Below are positions 36,890-45,238 of a DNA stretch of 64,000 bases, piece after piece. This stretch comes from Candidatus Peregrinibacteria bacterium HGW-Peregrinibacteria-1 (GTDB taxonomy: Bacteria; Patescibacteriota; Gracilibacteria; UBA1369; LOWO2-01-FULL-3): the NCBI GenBank assembly GCA_002839505.1, contig PGYE01000001.1:1-64000 (forward strand), in the 5' to 3' direction. A program made the position numbers and the translations under genes. Every line of letters begins with the position of its first letter. The first letter of the stretch is position 1. The notes under the pieces were generated by a model. The model searched no databases and was not told where the DNA came from. It saw only the letters and a list, made by a program, of their open reading frames with translations.

Positions 36890-37648
36890 ATGGCCATTCA
36901 TATTAAAACCCCGCAAGAAATCGACAACATGAGAAAGAGTGGTCAAATTTTAGCTGCCACCCATGATATCATCGCCCAAGCCGCCCGCCCCGGAATATCC
37001 ACCCTCGAACTCGATCAACTCGCCGAACAAACCATCATCAAACTCGGCGGAAAACCCGGTTTCAAAGAAGTCCCAGGATACAAACACACCCTATGCACCG
37101 CCATCGATGCTACCATCGTCCATGGAATTCCCCGCAAAGACGAAATACTCCAAGAAGGTGACCTCTTTACCGCCGACTGTGGCGTCATATATAAAGGCAT
37201 GAACACCGACGCCGCCCGCTCCATCGGAATCGGCACCATTTCCCCAATCAAAGAAAAACTCATCAAAACCGCCAAACTTGCCCTCGCCAAAGGAATCGCA
37301 ATGGCAATACCAGGAAACCCCGTCTACAAGATCGGCGAAGCCATCGAGCAAGTAATCAACCAAAACGGCTTCAAAGTAATCTACGACCTCACCGGCCACG
37401 GCCTAGGAAAAACCCTTCACGAAGACCCCATCATTCCAAATTACAAAGACACACACTACAAAGCAATCCTCAAACCCGGCATGACTATCGCCATTGAACC
37501 AATTTTTTCCATCGGAACACACGAACTGATCACCGACACAGATGGCTGGACCATCAAGACCAAAGATGGATCCTGCTCTGTCCAAGAAGAACACACCATT
37601 CTCATCACTGAAACCGGAAATGAAATCCTCACCGAATCAAAACCATAA
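36890..37648 (+). CDS. map: Type I methionine aminopeptidase
   Basis: A 252-residue enzyme that removes the initiator methionine co-translationally using two metal ions. Metal ligands are visible: Asp in FTADCGVIYKGMNTDAARS (two Asp), His in LTGHGLGKTLHEDP, Glu in IAIEPIFS and Glu in VQEEHTILIT. HGIPRKDEIL carries the substrate-site His. It follows adk after 11 bp and ends this operon; a promoter for infA follows. Confidence 0.97.
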   Translation: MAIHIKTPQEIDNMRKSGQILAATHDIIAQAARPGISTLELDQLAEQTIIKLGGKPGFKEVPGYKHTLCTAIDATIVHGIPRKDEILQEGDLFTADCGVIYKGMNTDAARSIGIGTISPIKEKLIKTAKLALAKGIAMAIPGNPVYKIGEAIEQVINQNGFKVIYDLTGHGLGKTLHEDPIIPNYKDTHYKAILKPGMTIAIEPIFSIGTHELITDTDGWTIKTKDGSCSVQEEHTILITETGNEILTESKP

Positions 37649-37686
37649 AACAAAAATCAATACCGCAATCTTTTTTTAAAAAACTA

Positions 37687-37723
37687 TTGCATAGAATTAT
37701 CCTCTCGGGTAAAATCTGACAGC
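37687..37723 (+). promoter_or_regulatory. Promoter of infA and the downstream cluster
   Basis: TTGCAT (37687-37692), 17-bp spacer, TAAAAT (37710-37715), then CTGACAGC (37716-37723), a two-substitution variant of the octamer after the rpoB and rplC -10 boxes. It would serve infA through rpsI. Confidence 0.68.
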
Positions 37724-37758
37724 TTTACACCAGTAAAACACTAAAAAAGGGCATAAAA

Positions 37759-38022
37759 ATGGGGAAAGAAGATGTTATTGAAATCAACGGTACGGTTATC
37801 GACACCCTGCCAAATGCTAATTTCAAGGTTGAGCTGGATAAAAACACGCCCGAAGAAGAAACAAGAGTGATCGTCGCACACCTGTCTGGAAAAATGCGAA
37901 TGAATTACATCAAGATACTTCCCGGAGATCAAGTTACTGTTCAAATCAGCATCTACGATCTCACAAAAGGACGAATTACTTATCGTCATAAAAAACAAGA
38001 AAATAACACGTTAAACCAGTAA
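37759..38022 (+). CDS. infA: Translation initiation factor IF-1
   Basis: An 87-residue OB-fold factor that binds the A site during initiation. It has [21 protein letters not shown], then [40 protein letters not shown], the IF-1 signature. It is longer than the usual 72 residues: about six residues (NTPEEE) expand the loop between strands 2 and 3, and the C terminus has a short polar tail. First gene of its unit. Confidence 0.95.
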   Translation: MGKEDVIEINGTVIDTLPNANFKVELDKNTPEEETRVIVAHLSGKMRMNYIKILPGDQVTVQISIYDLTKGRITYRHKKQENNTLNQ

Positions 38023-38027
38023 AGATC

Positions 38028-38141
38028 ATGAAAGTAAGGTCATCAGTAAAGAAAATTTGTGATAAATGTAAAGTTATTAAACGCCAAGGCGTGCTAAGAG
38101 TTATCTGTGAAAACAAAAGGCACAAGCAAAGGCAAGGATAG
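38028..38141 (+). CDS. rpmJ: 50S ribosomal protein L36
   Basis: A 37-residue L36 starting [19 protein letters not shown], with the zinc ligands Cys11, Cys14, Cys27 and His32. This is the classical zinc form and exact usual length. It begins 5 bp after the infA stop. It lies between infA and rpsM as in most bacteria. Confidence 0.96.
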   Translation: MKVRSSVKKICDKCKVIKRQGVLRVICENKRHKQRQG

Positions 38142-38218
38142 CTAGTTGCTTTTTAAGTGGCTGGCTCAAACATAGTAAATAGAAAAAGCTCGCTGATTAA
38201 AAATTAATTAGTAAAAAC

Positions 38219-38593
38219 ATGGCTAGAATCGCTGGAGTCAATCTCCCCAAAGAAAAACGAATTGAAATCGCCCTAACTGCTATCTACGGGATAGGTCCAA
38301 GTACCTCTAAAAAACTCGTCGACCAGGCAAAGATCAACGGCAACCCAAAGGTAACTGAACTTTCGGAAGAAGAAGTCGATAAGCTCAGAACCCTGCTGGA
38401 GAAATATCCTACCGAAGGTGATCTCAAGAGAGCTGTTGCTATGGACATCAAACATCTTAAAGAAGCAGGAACTTACCGTGGCTTCCGCCACACTCGTGGT
38501 CTACCCACTCGTGGTCAACGCACCAGATACAATGCTCGTACCAGAAAAGGTAAGAAAAAGACCATTGCCAATAAAAAACAAGTAGGTAAATAA
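38219..38593 (+). CDS. rpsM: 30S ribosomal protein S13
   Basis: A 124-residue S13 of the 30S head, contacting the 50S and the P-site tRNA. MARIAGVNLPKEKRIEIALTAIYGIGPSTSKKL, DIKHLKEAGTYRGFRHTRGLPTRGQRTRYNARTRKGKKKTI are diagnostic. Normal length. The 77 bp upstream hold no clear promoter. Confidence 0.97.
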   Translation: MARIAGVNLPKEKRIEIALTAIYGIGPSTSKKLVDQAKINGNPKVTELSEEEVDKLRTLLEKYPTEGDLKRAVAMDIKHLKEAGTYRGFRHTRGLPTRGQRTRYNARTRKGKKKTIANKKQVGK

Positions 38594-38627
38594 ACCTGAC
38601 TAACCGATAATTAATAAAACATATTAA

Positions 38628-39020
38628 ATGGCTACAACAACCAAGAAAACCACTACTAAGAAAAAGAAAAGACTCGTACCTGAGGGAAATGCTTATGTTA
38701 AAGCATCCTACAACAACACCATTGTTACACTGACTGATACCGAAGGAAATGTTATCAGCTGGAGCAGTTCAGGTGCCAAAGGTTTCAAAGGTGCCAGAAA
38801 ATCAACTCCCTACGCCGCTCAAATGGCCGCTGAAGATGCCGCAGAAAAAAGCCAAATGTATGGTTTACAAAAAGTAAATGTTTTCATTAAAGGTGTTGGG
38901 CCAGGTAGAGAACAAGCCGTTAGAGGACTAAGTGCCGCTGGATTAGACCTATTGTCTATCATTGACACAACCGGAATCCCCCACAATGGATGCCGCCAGA
39001 AAAAAACTCGTCGCACCTAA
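38628..39020 (+). CDS. rpsK: 30S ribosomal protein S11
   Basis: A 130-residue S11 on the 30S platform. After a Thr/Lys-rich start it shows [52 protein letters not shown] and [42 protein letters not shown]. Normal length and position. Confidence 0.97.
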   Translation: MATTTKKTTTKKKKRLVPEGNAYVKASYNNTIVTLTDTEGNVISWSSSGAKGFKGARKSTPYAAQMAAEDAAEKSQMYGLQKVNVFIKGVGPGREQAVRGLSAAGLDLLSIIDTTGIPHNGCRQKKTRRT

Positions 39021-39056
39021 GTTTCTCATTAATTCATTTAATTCATTTTTCAAATT

Positions 39057-39671
39057 ATGTCTCGATACACAGGACCAATAACAAAATTATCACGCCGCCT
39101 TGGAATCATGCTCTTCACAAACGGCCAAAGTAAATCAAAAGCCTTCCAAAAGAAAAACTACAAACCAGGAGAACACGGACAAAAAAGATTTCGCCAGTCT
39201 TCAGAATACAACAAACAACTCCAAGAGAAGCAAAAAGCTCGTTTTATGTATGGTATCAGCGAAAAACAATGCCGCAAATACTACGAATTGGCAAATAAAA
39301 GTGACGAAGTTACTGGTACTCAGTTCTTGAAACTACTTGAACAAAGACTAGACAATGTTGTCTACCGCGCTGGATTCGCAGCTACTCGTCCTCAAGCGAG
39401 ACAAATCGTTAGCCATGGGATCGTAATGGTTAACGGCAAAAAAGTAAAAACTCCATCGATCTTGGTTAGCGCCGGTGATAAAATCGAGGTTAGAGAAAAC
39501 AAGAAAAAATCACAACTCTTCGAAGAGGCCAAAAACAGCAAAGTTAAAACGCCAAAGTGGCTAAAATCAGAGCTCAAGTCCTTGTCAGCTGAAGTTATTG
39601 CACTTCCTGACAGCCAAGACATTGAAAGAGCAATCAACAGTCAATTAATTACAGAGTACTACTCCAAATAA
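39057..39671 (+). CDS. rpsD: 30S ribosomal protein S4
   Basis: A 204-residue S4, primary assembly protein and translational repressor of its operon in other bacteria. SRYTGPITKLSRRLGIMLF starts a zinc-free (C-minus) N-terminal domain, and the S4 RNA-binding domain is QRLDNVVYRAGFAATRPQARQIVSHGIVMVNGKKVKTPSILVSAGDKIEVRE. Normal length. Confidence 0.97.
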   Translation: MSRYTGPITKLSRRLGIMLFTNGQSKSKAFQKKNYKPGEHGQKRFRQSSEYNKQLQEKQKARFMYGISEKQCRKYYELANKSDEVTGTQFLKLLEQRLDNVVYRAGFAATRPQARQIVSHGIVMVNGKKVKTPSILVSAGDKIEVRENKKKSQLFEEAKNSKVKTPKWLKSELKSLSAEVIALPDSQDIERAINSQLITEYYSK

Positions 39672-39698
39672 TAAAAGCTTAAGCTAACCAATCATAAT

Positions 39699-40676
39699 AT
39701 GCATCTTATCCAAGAAGAAATTGGGATCCCAAAGATTAAAACTCAAAACGTTGGAGAAAACCACGTAGTTTTCAATATGGGCCCACTACCTACCGGATAT
39801 GGCGTTACCCTGGCAAATGCGTTGAGAAGAGTTCTTTTATCTTCACTTCCTGGAGCTTGTGTAACCGGAGTAAAAATCGACGGTGTCAGTCACGAGTACT
39901 CCACAATCAAAGGAGTGAAAGAAAGCGTCCTCGACATCACCCTAAACCTTAAGCTTCTTGAGCTTAAAAAATCCTCAAAGGAAATCAGCACCATCACACT
40001 TGAAGCTCCTGCCAAAGGTGGCGAAATTTATGCTAAAGACATCAAGACTACCAGCGATATCGAAATCCTAAATCCTGACCTTTACATTGCAACTGTCGAG
40101 AAAGGCACAAAGTTCAAAATGGAAATGCAAGTTGAGAAAGGAGTTGGATACGAACCAGCAAGCTTCCGTCACAAAAAAGAAACCGATGCTGAGCTAATAA
40201 TTCTTGATTCTGTCTTCTCTCCCGTAAAGAAAGTACGCTACGAAGTAGAACCAACTCGTGTCGCTCAAATGACCAACCTTGACAAGCTAACCCTTGAAAT
40301 CAAGACAAACGGAGCGATCAGCCCTGAAGAAGCTCTCAAATTCTCATCCAATGTATTGAAATCCTACTTTGACCTCTTCAATGTTGAAAACATCATGGTC
40401 GAAGAAGACTACATGTCCGACATCAAATCAATTCTTGAAAAAGAGCAAGAAGAAGAGCAAAACAAACCAAAGCAAGAATCTTACACTCCGATTGAAATCC
40501 TTGGATTTTCACCAAGAACACTCAATGCCCTTATCAACGGAGGAATCGGTTCAATCGAACAACTATCTCAATGCACTGAAAGCAAACTCAGCAATCTTCG
40601 CGGCTTCGGAAAGAAAGCTCTTACAGAAGTTAGCGATGCCCTAAAACAACGAGATCTTTCTCTTGCGGAAGACTAA
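39699..40676 (+). CDS. rpoA: DNA-directed RNA polymerase subunit alpha
   Basis: A 325-residue alpha subunit. The N-terminal dimerisation domain has GPLPTGYGVTLANALRRVLLSSLPGACVTGVKIDGVSHEYSTIKGVKESVLDITLNLK; an acidic linker (EKEQEEEQNK) leads to an intact C-terminal domain, PIEILGFSPRTLNALINGGIGSIEQLSQ...LRGFGKKALTEVSDAL, which can contact UP elements and activators. Length is normal. It lies between rpsD and rplQ. Confidence 0.97.
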   Translation: MHLIQEEIGIPKIKTQNVGENHVVFNMGPLPTGYGVTLANALRRVLLSSLPGACVTGVKIDGVSHEYSTIKGVKESVLDITLNLKLLELKKSSKEISTITLEAPAKGGEIYAKDIKTTSDIEILNPDLYIATVEKGTKFKMEMQVEKGVGYEPASFRHKKETDAELIILDSVFSPVKKVRYEVEPTRVAQMTNLDKLTLEIKTNGAISPEEALKFSSNVLKSYFDLFNVENIMVEEDYMSDIKSILEKEQEEEQNKPKQESYTPIEILGFSPRTLNALINGGIGSIEQLSQCTESKLSNLRGFGKKALTEVSDALKQRDLSLAED

Positions 40677-40715
40677 TAAAACCGCTAAGTTGAGAGCCAT
40701 TAAATTAATCAAATC

Positions 40716-41069
40716 ATGAGACACAAAGTAAAAAAAGTAAAACTCGGATCTGACAAAGATCACACAACATCACTTCTGCGAAATCTTGCAATGTCAGTAA
40801 TCATCTACGAAAAGGTGAAAACTACCCCAAAGCGTGCTAAAGCCGTACAACCGATCATTGATAGAATGATCAGTATTGCCAAGAAAAGTGATACTCTCCA
40901 CGCTATCCGTGAAATCGAGAAAAACCTACAACACGAAAACAGTTCTAAAAAAATCCTAGAAGTACTAAAAGAAAAATATAAAGATCGAGACTCCGGATTT
41001 ACCAGAATCACCAAAGTTGGACTTCGCAAAGGAGACGGTGCACCAATGGTACAAATCGAACTAGTATAA
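40716..41069 (+). CDS. rplQ: 50S ribosomal protein L17
   Basis: A 117-residue L17. It has MRHKVKKVKLGSDKDHTTSLLRNLAMSVIIYEKVKTTPKRAKAVQPIIDRMI and the C-terminal GFTRITKVGLRKGDGAPMVQIELV. This is the short bacterial core without the extended tails seen elsewhere. rplM follows after 19 bp. Confidence 0.96.
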   Translation: MRHKVKKVKLGSDKDHTTSLLRNLAMSVIIYEKVKTTPKRAKAVQPIIDRMISIAKKSDTLHAIREIEKNLQHENSSKKILEVLKEKYKDRDSGFTRITKVGLRKGDGAPMVQIELV

Positions 41070-41088
41070 CAGATTAATTATTCACACA

Positions 41089-41529
41089 ATGCAAAAATCA
41101 TTTGTCGCTCATGCTAAAGATCTCACACCGAAATGGTATCTGATTGATGCGGAAAACAAAACACTCGGAAGACTGGCAACAGTAATAGCCAACAAACTAA
41201 GAGGTAAAGATAAACCAATCTTTTCACCTCACCTTGATTGCGGAGACAATATTATCGTCGTTAATGTTGATAAAATTCACCTTAGCAGCAACAAAACCGA
41301 GTCAAAAATGTATTACCGACATTCCGGATTCCCAAGTGGATTTAAAGAAGAAAACGCCCAAAGCTTAATGGACCGCAATCCAGGCAAAGTCTTGGAACTC
41401 GCTGTCAGTGGTATGCTTCCAAAAAATAAACTTCGTAAAGTATTCATGCAAAAATTGAAACTATACCCAGGAGCTGAACACCCACACGAAGCACAAACAC
41501 CGGAAAAATTAACAATTGATAATATCTAA
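41089..41529 (+). CDS. rplM: 50S ribosomal protein L13
   Basis: A 146-residue L13, an early-assembly protein. WYLIDAENKTLGRLATVIANKLRGKDKPIFSPHLDCGDNIIVVNVDKIHL, KMYYRHSGFPSG, and VSGMLPKNKLRKVFMQKLKLYPGAEHPHEAQ are diagnostic. It pairs with rpsI, as in nearly all bacteria, here appended to the alpha operon. Confidence 0.97.
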   Translation: MQKSFVAHAKDLTPKWYLIDAENKTLGRLATVIANKLRGKDKPIFSPHLDCGDNIIVVNVDKIHLSSNKTESKMYYRHSGFPSGFKEENAQSLMDRNPGKVLELAVSGMLPKNKLRKVFMQKLKLYPGAEHPHEAQTPEKLTIDNI

Positions 41530-41533
41530 ATCC

Positions 41534-41956
41534 ATGTCTGAAAAAGAAATCACTTCAACAAAACCAACTGGCAAATACACCTACTCTAAAGGAAACCGAA
41601 AAACTGCCATCGCTAAAGTAAGACTTTACAAAGGTGAAGGAAAAATCACCGTCAACGGTAAAGAAGCCAAGGAATACTTCAATGTGAAAACACTACTTGA
41701 AAAAATAAAAGCTCCACTCAAACTGACTGGAACTGTCAAAGAGTTTGATATCTCAATCATGGTTGAAGGTGGTGGAATCAGCGCACAAGCTGAAGCTGCC
41801 GTACATGGAATCTCAAGAGCACTGGTTGAAACCAGCAGCGACAACCGTACAACTCTCAAGAAAGCTGGAATGCTTACCCGAGATGCCCGCAGCAAGGAAA
41901 GAAAGAAATATGGACTTAAGAGAGCTCGTAAAGCACCACAATTCAGTAAGCGTTAA
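41534..41956 (+). CDS. rpsI: 30S ribosomal protein S9
   Basis: A 140-residue S9 whose C-terminal Lys/Arg tail touches the P-site tRNA. YSKGNRKTAIAKVRLYKGEGKITVNGKEAKEYF, EGGGISAQAEAAVHGISRALVE, and MLTRDARSKERKKYGLKRARKAPQFSKR are standard. An ATG six codons upstream (41516) lies inside rplM; the ATG at 41534, 4 bp after the rplM stop, is preferred. A terminator follows. Confidence 0.96.
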   Translation: MSEKEITSTKPTGKYTYSKGNRKTAIAKVRLYKGEGKITVNGKEAKEYFNVKTLLEKIKAPLKLTGTVKEFDISIMVEGGGISAQAEAAVHGISRALVETSSDNRTTLKKAGMLTRDARSKERKKYGLKRARKAPQFSKR

Positions 41957-41981
41957 TATCTCGTTTACATACGTCTGAAAC

Positions 41982-42009
41982 AAAAAAGCACCGATATCGG
42001 TGCTTTTTT
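41982..42009 (+). terminator. Terminator closing the ribosomal cluster
   Basis: A perfect 14-bp self-complementary stem AAAAAAGCACCGAT / ATCGGTGCTTTTTT with a T run, 25 bp after rpsI. It isolates the P-type ATPase gene downstream, which must have its own promoter in the remaining 57 bp. Confidence 0.88.
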
Positions 42010-42066
42010 GTTAATAAAATTACTAAATTCCTGTTAAAATACATCGGCATATTCCTAAATTCCCTC

Positions 42067-44604
42067 ATGAACTATAAAGAATTAACAAAAGCTCAAATTC
42101 CCGAGCTGAGATCCATCTATGGCTTCAACGAAATAAAACTAAAAAAAGACTTCACCCTTTTCAAAATCCTCATATCCCAGTTCACCTCATACCTCATTAT
42201 CATACTAATGATCGCCGGCGGCATCTCCATCTATGTCGGTGAAACCGTTGACGGTATTGCCATTCTCACAATAGTCGTCATCAATGCCATCATCGGCTTC
42301 ACACAAGAATACAAAGCCGACAACGCCGTCAAAAAGCTCAAAAGCAATATCCTCGAAACCACCATTGTCTATCGTGACGGACAACAATCCGAAATACCAA
42401 TCCGAGAACTACTGCCAGGAGACATCGTTATCATCAACGAAGGCGACAAAATACCGGCCGACATTGAACTACTGGAGTCCTTCAGCATGCAAGTCAACGA
42501 GTCCATGCTCACCGGTGAAAGCTCCTCCGTCAACAAAGACAACAAAACCAACAACAAACTCTTTAAGGGAACAATCACCACCACCGGACGCGGAATAGGA
42601 AAAGTCCTCACCATCGGGCAAGAAACCGAATTTGGCAAAATAATCGGATTTATCAGCCAAAATGAAACCACCTCCTCCCCTCTCACCGCCCAACTCAATC
42701 AACTGGGAAAAAAACTCGGAATCACCATTCTCATATTAATTGCCATCTTGATCGTCATTAACCTCTACAAAAAAACGACCGGAGTCGAAGAAATGCTCAT
42801 GACCTCAATTGCCCTTGGTGTCTCCGCCATTCCTGAAGGTCTCCCAATTATCATCACTCTCACCCTCGCAACCGCCGTCCAAATACTGGCTCGAAAAAAT
42901 GCCATTGTCCGCAAAATGAGCGCCATCGAAACACTTGGTGCCACCACCATCATCTGCTCCGACAAGACCGGAACGCTCACCCTCAACGAAATGACTGTCA
43001 CCAGCATTTACAGCATCAACAAAAAACAAGAAATCAAAGGGCAAGGCTATGAACTCACCCCAAATATCAAAATCCAAGACCCCGACCAGCAAAAACTGAT
43101 CGAAATCGGGACCAACTGCAACAATGCCTACATTGGACAAGATATTCTCGGTGACCCAACCGAAATAGCCCTCAAAGTGCTCGCCAAGAAAGCCAAAATC
43201 GAAAGCAGCGAACCAATCGATGAAAACACTTTCACCTCCGAACGCAAAATGATGAGCGTACTCGTAGCAACCGACAACAGAAAAGAAATCCAAGTCAAAG
43301 GTGCCCTCGAAAGCGTTCTTACAAAATGTAAACAAATCCTCGACAACGGCAAAATCCGTCCGATAACCGAAAAAGACATCGAGCAAATCAAGAAAACCAA
43401 TATCAGCTATGCCAAAAAAGCCCTCCGGGTTCTCGCCACCGCCTACAAACCCTACAAATCAAAGTTTGATGAAAACAATCTCATCTTTGTCGGACTAGTT
43501 GCCATGCTTGATCCTCCCAGAAGCACCGTTAAAGAATCTCTATCAATCGCCAAAAAAGCTGGCATCAAGGTAAAAATCATTACCGGCGATAATGCCATCA
43601 CCGCCAAAGCCATCGCCTCACAAATTGGTATCTCCTCCAGCAACATTCTAACGGGCGCCGACATCGACGAGCTCACCGACCAAGAGCTCCAACAACACCT
43701 CAAAACAACAAACATCTTTGCCAGAACCAACCCCGAACACAAATATCGAATTGTTAAAGTCCTCCGAAACCAAGGAGAAATAGTCGCCGTCACCGGTGAC
43801 GGCGTCAACGACGCCCCCGCCCTCAAACACGCCCATGTCGGTATTGCCATGGGAATAAAAGGAACCGAAGCCACCAAAGAAGTCGCCGATATCGTCCTCA
43901 AAGACGACAACTTCACCACCATCGTCAACACCATCGAAGAAGGCCGCCGCATCTACCGCAACATTCTCTCGTTCATTAAATACATGCTCTCCGCCAACTT
44001 CGACACCATTATGGCCGTCGGTGTAATCACCATCATGGGTTACCCGCTGCCAATCCTGCCCCTCCAAATCCTCTGGCTCAACATCGCCACCGACGGCCTC
44101 CCCGCCCTCGCACTCGGCAAATCCCCTGCCCCTGCCAACATCATGCTCCAGAAACCTCAGCCCAACAACGAAAGCCTCTTCAGAAAATTCCTCCCCTTCA
44201 TCTTCACCGCCGTGCTCCTCCAAACCATTATCAACATCGTAATATACTTCTACGGCTACGGCCTCGACAACCAGCTAGGAATCAACACCTTCGACCTAAG
44301 CGAACCCTCCTACGCCCGAACCCTCGTCTTCACCCAAGTCGTAATCTTCCAACTATTCTTCGTCTTCATCTGCAAGGACGACAATTTCAAAAATTTCAAA
44401 ACCTTCTTCAACAACAAACACCTCATCTACGCCGTATCGATATCCTTAGTAATGCAAATCGCCATGATTCACTTGCCATTTATGCAAACAATCTTTAAAA
44501 CTGTACCCCTAAGCATTAGTCAATGGCTGCTCGTTACACTCGCCGCCTCAACTTGTTTCTTGATTCCCCTAATTACCAATAAAATTAAAAAACATGCGGT
44601 TTGA
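42067..44604 (+). CDS. P2A-type Ca2+-transporting P-type ATPase
   Basis: An 845-residue cation pump. The actuator motif is LTGES, the phosphorylated Asp is Asp299 in SDKTGTLT, the nucleotide domain has KGALESVLTKC, the P domain DPPRSTV...KIITGDNAITAKAIA and VAVTGDGVNDAPALKHAHVGIAMG. Helix M4 carries PEGLP (Glu257), and M6 reads LNIATDGLPALALG with Asn672 and Asp676, the SERCA site II ligands. The M5 stretch SANFDTI lacks the site I Glu of SERCA (SSNVGE), so a one-ion, PMR1/LMCA-like stoichiometry is likely. Ten transmembrane helices. trmD overlaps its end by 11 bp. Confidence 0.93.
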   Translation: MNYKELTKAQIPELRSIYGFNEIKLKKDFTLFKILISQFTSYLIIILMIAGGISIYVGETVDGIAILTIVVINAIIGFTQEYKADNAVKKLKSNILETTIVYRDGQQSEIPIRELLPGDIVIINEGDKIPADIELLESFSMQVNESMLTGESSSVNKDNKTNNKLFKGTITTTGRGIGKVLTIGQETEFGKIIGFISQNETTSSPLTAQLNQLGKKLGITILILIAILIVINLYKKTTGVEEMLMTSIALGVSAIPEGLPIIITLTLATAVQILARKNAIVRKMSAIETLGATTIICSDKTGTLTLNEMTVTSIYSINKKQEIKGQGYELTPNIKIQDPDQQKLIEIGTNCNNAYIGQDILGDPTEIALKVLAKKAKIESSEPIDENTFTSERKMMSVLVATDNRKEIQVKGALESVLTKCKQILDNGKIRPITEKDIEQIKKTNISYAKKALRVLATAYKPYKSKFDENNLIFVGLVAMLDPPRSTVKESLSIAKKAGIKVKIITGDNAITAKAIASQIGISSSNILTGADIDELTDQELQQHLKTTNIFARTNPEHKYRIVKVLRNQGEIVAVTGDGVNDAPALKHAHVGIAMGIKGTEATKEVADIVLKDDNFTTIVNTIEEGRRIYRNILSFIKYMLSANFDTIMAVGVITIMGYPLPILPLQILWLNIATDGLPALALGKSPAPANIMLQKPQPNNESLFRKFLPFIFTAVLLQTIINIVIYFYGYGLDNQLGINTFDLSEPSYARTLVFTQVVIFQLFFVFICKDDNFKNFKTFFNNKHLIYAVSISLVMQIAMIHLPFMQTIFKTVPLSISQWLLVTLAASTCFLIPLITNKIKKHAV

Positions 44605-45238
44605 TATTGCCACAATCCTGCCCGATGCCTTCACCTCCTACCTCAACGAAAGCATCATCAAACGAGCAATCGACAACAAACTGATCGAAGTCTATATTCA
44701 TGACATCAGATCTTTTTCAGAAAACAAACACCACAAAGTCGATGACATCCCATTTGGTGGTGGTGCCGGTATGGTAATGACCCCTCAGCCTCTCTACGAT
44801 TGCCTGACACACATCAAAACCCTAAACCCCGGCCCAGTAGTCTATATGACGCCACAAGGCCGCAAATTCACCCAAAGCAAGGCCGAAAAATTAAGCCTTA
44901 AATCTGGCCTGATCCTCCTCTGCGGACGCTACGAAGGAATCGACAACCGCATCCGTGAAACCTTAATTGACAGCGAATTATCAATCGGAGACTATGTCCT
45001 CACCGGAGGCGAACTCGCCGCCATGGTCATTCTCGACAGCGTCGCCCGCCTGATTCCTAATGTTCTCGGAAAAGAAGAATCCCACCTCGAAGACTCTTTC
45101 TCCAAAAAACTCGATCGCAAAAAAGAATACCCCCACTACACCAGACCCGCCGAATTCAAAGGAAAAAAAGTCCCCGAAGTCCTCTTATCCGGCAACCACA
45201 AAGCAATCGCCGACTGGCGTAAAAACCATCTCAAATGA
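44594..45238 (+). CDS. trmD: tRNA (guanine-N1)-methyltransferase
   Basis: A 214-residue SPOUT methyltransferase making m1G37 in tRNAs, which prevents +1 frameshifting. FDIATILPDAFTSYLNESIIKRA, DDIPFGGGAGMVM, and the trefoil-knot AdoMet site LCGRYEGIDNRIRE...SIGDYVLTGGELAAMVILDSVARLIPNVLG are visible; PHYTRPAEF ends the domain. It is shorter than E. coli TrmD (255) at the C terminus. It is wedged between the active P-ATPase (11-bp overlap) and the ATPase-like protein (4-bp overlap), so all three are translationally coupled. Confidence 0.95.
   Translation: MRFDIATILPDAFTSYLNESIIKRAIDNKLIEVYIHDIRSFSENKHHKVDDIPFGGGAGMVMTPQPLYDCLTHIKTLNPGPVVYMTPQGRKFTQSKAEKLSLKSGLILLCGRYEGIDNRIRETLIDSELSIGDYVLTGGELAAMVILDSVARLIPNVLGKEESHLEDSFSKKLDRKKEYPHYTRPAEFKGKKVPEVLLSGNHKAIADWRKNHLK

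Noticed and set aside
42011-42045. Promoter for the P-type ATPase (TAAAAT followed by ACATCGGC)
   Set aside because: No -35 at acceptable spacing (the best is 21 bp away), so I did not list it although a promoter must exist here.
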